Shown: positions 14,946-17,967 of the stretch, piece after piece
Numbering within the stretch: position 1 is the first letter of the stretch
Layout: every line of letters begins with the position of its first letter
Assembly (NCBI GenBank): GCA_002418685.1
Contig: DIEP01000045.1
Coordinates: 1 to 17,967, forward strand
Reading direction: 5' to 3'
DNA: 17,967 nucleotides
Source: Ignavibacteria bacterium UBA5771
GTDB taxonomy: Bacteria; Bacteroidota; Ignavibacteria; Kapaibacteriales; UBA2268
The notes under the pieces: model-generated
Databases searched by the model: none
The model's input: only the letters and a program-made list of their open reading frames with translations
What the model was told of the DNA's origin: nothing
Made by a program: the position numbers and the translations under genes

Positions 14946-15792
14946 TCAAATAAATAATATTTCTCCTAAAAAATCACTTGGTCAGAATTTCCTAATTGAT
15001 TTGAACATTGCTCAGAAAACTGTGCATTTGCTCGAAGTCGTTCCCGATGATATTATTCTCGAAATCGGTCCAGGAAAAGGCGTCCTTACACATTATTTAT
15101 CTGAACTTACAAATGATTTGTATGCTGTCGAAATTGATCGTCGATTGTCTGATATTTTGAATATGCAATATCCAAAAAAATATTATCCTAATTTGAACAT
15201 TCTGAATCAGGATTTTCTTGAATTAGACTTTTCCCACATTACTAATTCTCAAAATCTTGCAATTATAGGAAATATACCATATTACTTGACAAGTTCAATT
15301 TTATTCAAATTGTTTGAGAATTCCCGTTATGTCAGAACTGCTGTTATTATGGTGCAAAAGGAAGTCGCCAACAGATTGCTTTCTTCAGCAGGGACAAGAA
15401 CTTATGGAATTCTACCAATTGCCCTGAGCTTTTATGGCAAAATATCATTTAGCTTTAACGTTCCCGCATATTGCTTTTTCCCGCAGCCAAAAGTTAATTC
15501 AAAAGTTATTGCAATCAATTTTTACAAGCAAAGTGATATCATTGATAATGCAAAAGAGATATTGAATATGGTGAAACTTACTTTTCAGCAAAGAAGGAAA
15601 AAAGTATCGAACGCTCTGGAGACTTATTTGCATTCATGCGGTATAGATCCTAAATATTTTTATGACTATTTGCTAACTAATAGCAATTATCAAGTGCTGG
15701 ACTATCTCGATAAAAGACCCGAAAATTTAAGTCGTGATGATTATATTATTTTATTTAACTCAATTCAATCAATAGCCCTTAATTCTAAATGA
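14938..15792 (+). CDS. rsmA: 16S rRNA dimethyladenosine transferase RsmA (KsgA)
   Basis: Dimethylates the two adjacent adenosines in the 3' terminal hairpin of 16S rRNA (A1518/A1519 in E. coli numbering) using S-adenosylmethionine, late in small-subunit maturation. The 284-residue product has the N-terminal KKSLGQNFLID motif (11-21), the SAM-binding EIGPGKG loop (42-48), AVEIDRR with acidic E65, QDFLELD (91-97) and the catalytic NIPY (112-115). QEVANRL-like and FFPQPKVNSKV motifs follow. The start must be TTG at 14938, since no ATG or GTG precedes the conserved motif in this frame; it overlaps the HIT gene by eight bases. The stop overlaps the next gene by four (ATGA). Confidence 0.95.
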   Translation: MDNQINNISPKKSLGQNFLIDLNIAQKTVHLLEVVPDDIILEIGPGKGVLTHYLSELTNDLYAVEIDRRLSDILNMQYPKKYYPNLNILNQDFLELDFSHITNSQNLAIIGNIPYYLTSSILFKLFENSRYVRTAVIMVQKEVANRLLSSAGTRTYGILPIALSFYGKISFSFNVPAYCFFPQPKVNSKVIAINFYKQSDIIDNAKEILNMVKLTFQQRRKKVSNALETYLHSCGIDPKYFYDYLLTNSNYQVLDYLDKRPENLSRDDYIILFNSIQSIALNSK

Positions 15793-16727
15793 TGGACTCG
15801 TCAAACTTTAAAAAAAAAGTGCGAATTGCGGATTATTATGTTCTTACAACTTATGGAATTTTATTGATTTCTGAATTCATTCTGTTCAATAAAATTGATA
15901 ATCCCATAATTAATATTATTGAAATTACTTTGGCATTATTTATTTTTCTCTTGCTTATTAATTACGATAACAAAAAAAAGCCAATTATCTCTATCTTGCG
16001 AAATCTTTATTATATGGGAATCATCTTCCTGGCTTATGATCAAGTGCAAATGCTCATCACGATTGTTAATCCAATTGATTATGATGATATTCTCATTTAT
16101 TGGGATCGAGTGCTATTGGGTCTTGACGTTAGTGTAATCTTCAATAAAATTGCTAATCCATACCTTACTGAGTATATGCAAATTGCATATTCATCTTTTT
16201 ATCTATGGTTTGTGATTATTGGAATTGAGTTTTATCGGAACAAAGAGCTATCATTTGATTTATATGCACGTAATATACTTTTCGCATTTTTCTTTTCATT
16301 TTTTCTGTATTTTTTTATGCCTGCAATAGGTCCGCGATTAACCCTATATAATTTCAGCAATTTGAATATGGAATTGCCGGGTCTTTATCTCACTAATTTT
16401 CTTCGGAATGTTATCAATCAAGGCGGAGGAATATCGAGCAGTTCGCTTAGTCCTGCGCTACTTGTCAACCGCGACTGTATGCCAAGCGGTCATACAATGC
16501 TATCCATAATTAATATGTTTTTTGCTTTTAAATATCGTCTGAAGTCAAAATGGCTTGTAGGCATTTTTGGTATAAGTATTATTTTTGCAACACTTTATCT
16601 AAGGTATCACTATTTTGTTGATATTATTGCAGGAGTGATATTCGCAGTAGCGTCTTTGCTTCTGGAACCAAGAATAAATAAATTATTTCAAAAATTATTA
16701 AAACGCGAAGTTACTTTTGAGCATTGA
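15789..16727 (+). CDS. PAP2-superfamily membrane phosphatase (IPC synthase/AUR1-like)
   Basis: A 312-residue integral membrane protein with about six or more hydrophobic segments (near 18-34, 42-57, 73-93, 133-147, 161-178 and 255-290). It has the acid-phosphatase motifs MPSGH (231-235) and LRYHYFVD (271-278), with catalytic-type H235, R272, H274 and D278. A short FMPAIGPRL segment (176-184) takes the place of the first motif. The arrangement resembles the PAP2_3/inositol phosphorylceramide synthase-like branch. The likely job is dephosphorylation or transfer on a lipid phosphate or polyprenyl carrier; substrate is unknown. The start overlaps the rsmA stop by four bases, and a second ATG follows at once. 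A glycosyltransferase follows, consistent with a lipid or cell-surface role. Confidence 0.87.
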   Translation: MMDSSNFKKKVRIADYYVLTTYGILLISEFILFNKIDNPIINIIEITLALFIFLLLINYDNKKKPIISILRNLYYMGIIFLAYDQVQMLITIVNPIDYDDILIYWDRVLLGLDVSVIFNKIANPYLTEYMQIAYSSFYLWFVIIGIEFYRNKELSFDLYARNILFAFFFSFFLYFFMPAIGPRLTLYNFSNLNMELPGLYLTNFLRNVINQGGGISSSSLSPALLVNRDCMPSGHTMLSIINMFFAFKYRLKSKWLVGIFGISIIFATLYLRYHYFVDIIAGVIFAVASLLLEPRINKLFQKLLKREVTFEH

Positions 16728-17967
16728 TTTAAAAAATAAAGATGTGGATATTTCAATTGTAATTGTCAATTACAATGTTCGAGATTTTCTCAAATCTTGC
16801 TTAATTTCAATTGAAGCAGCAAAAAAAGATTTGAATATCGAAACTATTGTTGTTGATAATCATTCAATTGATAATTCCGTCGAATATTTAAAGCCCCAAT
16901 TCCCCAAAGTTAAGTTTATTGCTTTACCCGAAAATATTGGCTTCGCGCGTGCAAATAATATTGCAATAAAGGAAGTGCGAGGCAGATATACGTTAATATT
17001 AAATCCCGATACTATACTGAATGAAGATACGCTCGTAAAAATGCTGGCATATATGGACAGCAACCCCGAAGTTTGGATCGCAGGTTGCAAAATACTTAAC
17101 CCCGATATGAGCTTTCAATTGGCTTGCAGGCGTGAATTCCCTACTCCATTTGTTTCATTTTCCAAGTTGTTTGGATTGCAAGCATTATTCCCAAAATCGA
17201 AATTATTCGCTCGGTATAATCAAACTTTTCGATCAATAGATGAAACGTATTACGTAGATGCGATTATGGGAGCATTTATGTTTGCTCGAACTGATAAGCT
17301 TCAATCTCTTGGCGGCTTTGATGAGGATTTCTTTATGTATGGAGAAGACCTTGATTTATGCTACCGTGCAAATCAATTGGGCGGAAAAATTGCGTATTAT
17401 CACGAAACTTCTATAATCCACTATAAAGGAGAAAGCACTAAACGTAGTTCAATCAATGAAATCAAGCATTTTTATGAAGCAATGGAAATATTTGTCCGTA
17501 AGCATTATGCGAGTTCTAAAATTTTCCTTTTGTTCTTAAAGTTGGGAATATTTTTGCGGTCAATCCTTGCATATTTTTTTAAATATTCGAAAGATTATCC
17601 TATTATTCTTGCGGATTTAGCAATTGTGATATCTTCGTTGATGATTAGCACAAAAATTCGTTTTGAAGAGTTCCTTGGTTTCCCTGAATACGCTTATCCA
17701 ACGGTTATAATAGTTATTGCTATTGTGTCTTTTTCATCGCTATTCAGTGTTGGTGAGTATTTCGAGGGGGAGCATTCGATTCGCAAAGTATTATATGGCT
17801 CAATGATTAGCTTCTTTGTGCTTTCTGCATTGACATACTTTTTCAAAGCTTACGCATTTTCGCGTGGCGTTGTGCTAATGACTGTAACATTTTCATTGGC
17901 ATTGACCAGTCTATTGCGCCTGATTATGATGTTTTTCAAAAATTTATCACAAAAATCATCAACACGA
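16717..17967 (+). CDS. Family-2 glycosyltransferase with C-terminal membrane domain, 3' end beyond window
   Basis: The frame stays open to the window edge (417 codons). Residues 12-265 are a GT2 domain: ISIVIVNYN (12-20), VVDNHSID with D47, LNPDT with D98 (nucleotide-sugar/metal site), and GGFDEDFFMYGEDLDLCYR (199-217), as in rhamnosyltransferase-like enzymes. From about 268 four or five hydrophobic helices follow, ending AFSRGVVLMTVTFSLALTSLLRL. This pattern resembles the N-terminal membrane part of polyprenyl-phosphate sugar-phosphate transferases. The role is probably cell-surface polysaccharide or glycolipid assembly. The start is uncertain: TTG at 16717 overlaps the PAP2 gene by 11 bases, as other genes here overlap, but GTG at 16744 would give a family-typical MDISIVIVNYN. 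Neither has a strong ribosome site. Confidence 0.88.
   Translation, partial: MSIDLKNKDVDISIVIVNYNVRDFLKSCLISIEAAKKDLNIETIVVDNHSIDNSVEYLKPQFPKVKFIALPENIGFARANNIAIKEVRGRYTLILNPDTILNEDTLVKMLAYMDSNPEVWIAGCKILNPDMSFQLACRREFPTPFVSFSKLFGLQALFPKSKLFARYNQTFRSIDETYYVDAIMGAFMFARTDKLQSLGGFDEDFFMYGEDLDLCYRANQLGGKIAYYHETSIIHYKGESTKRSSINEIKHFYEAMEIFVRKHYASSKIFLLFLKLGIFLRSILAYFFKYSKDYPIILADLAIVISSLMISTKIRFEEFLGFPEYAYPTVIIVIAIVSFSSLFSVGEYFEGEHSIRKVLYGSMISFFVLSALTYFFKAYAFSRGVVLMTVTFSLALTSLLRLIMMFFKNLSQKSSTR

Noticed and set aside
1..17967. CRISPR array, tRNA/rRNA genes, insertion sequences, toxin-antitoxin or defence genes.
   Set aside because: I saw no regularly spaced repeats, tRNA-like cloverleaf, transposase frame or defence-type protein. 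Gene-free stretches are all shorter than 300 bases and are described above.

Overview
This window is an AT-rich bacterial chromosome segment dominated by a large flagellar rod/basal-body/export/hook cluster on the minus strand. A clpC gene lies downstream of it on the same strand, and a four-gene plus-strand operon diverges from its upstream end. The gene content, the mix of strong AGGAGG-type ribosome sites with many leaderless-looking starts, and a TTG-N19-TAATTTTG promoter-like element upstream of the HIT gene suggest a flagellated member of the Bacteroidota/Chlorobiota/Ignavibacteriota side of the FCB group. That placement is an inference from style and was not tested by phylogeny.

Layout. 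From 1 to 1781 (minus) is the 5' two-thirds of clpC, cut by the window edge. From 1782 to 2066 is a spacer holding a strong intrinsic terminator that closes the flagellar operon. From 2067 to 14304 (minus), reading in transcription order, are flgB, flgC, an unrecognised 110-codon gene, fliE, fliF, fliG, fliH, fliI, fliJ, a motE/ylxF-like gene, fliK, flgD, a TIGR02530-type flagellar operon protein gene, and flgE. This is nearly the order of the Bacillus subtilis fla/che operon up to the hook gene, with one extra gene between flgC and fliE. From 14305 to 14438 is a divergent promoter region with a near-consensus TTGGAC-N17-TATAAT aimed at flgB and a Bacteroidetes-like element aimed at the HIT gene. 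From 14439 to the right edge (plus) are a HIT-family protein, rsmA, a PAP2-family membrane phosphatase and a family-2 glycosyltransferase. These overlap by 4 to 11 bases and probably form one transcript.

How the genes work together. FliF and FliG build the MS ring and rotor face. FliE, FlgB and FlgC form the junction and proximal rod. FliH, FliI and FliJ form the export ATPase complex. FlgD caps the growing hook, FlgE is the hook subunit, and FliK measures hook length. The MotE-like protein probably acts at the stator or export apparatus. No motA/B, fliM/N, fliP/Q/R, flhA/B or filament genes are in this window, so the rest of the system must lie elsewhere.

The most interesting non-standard items are: the conserved-looking but unrecognised protein between flgC and fliE; a 240-base interruption between fliI and fliJ with a terminator-like hairpin and a dispersed-repeat-like element; a flgE leader that can pair with its own start codon; a structured flgB-flgC spacer with its own promoter candidate; and a glycosyltransferase fused to a membrane domain resembling the N-terminus of polyprenyl-phosphate sugar-phosphate transferases.
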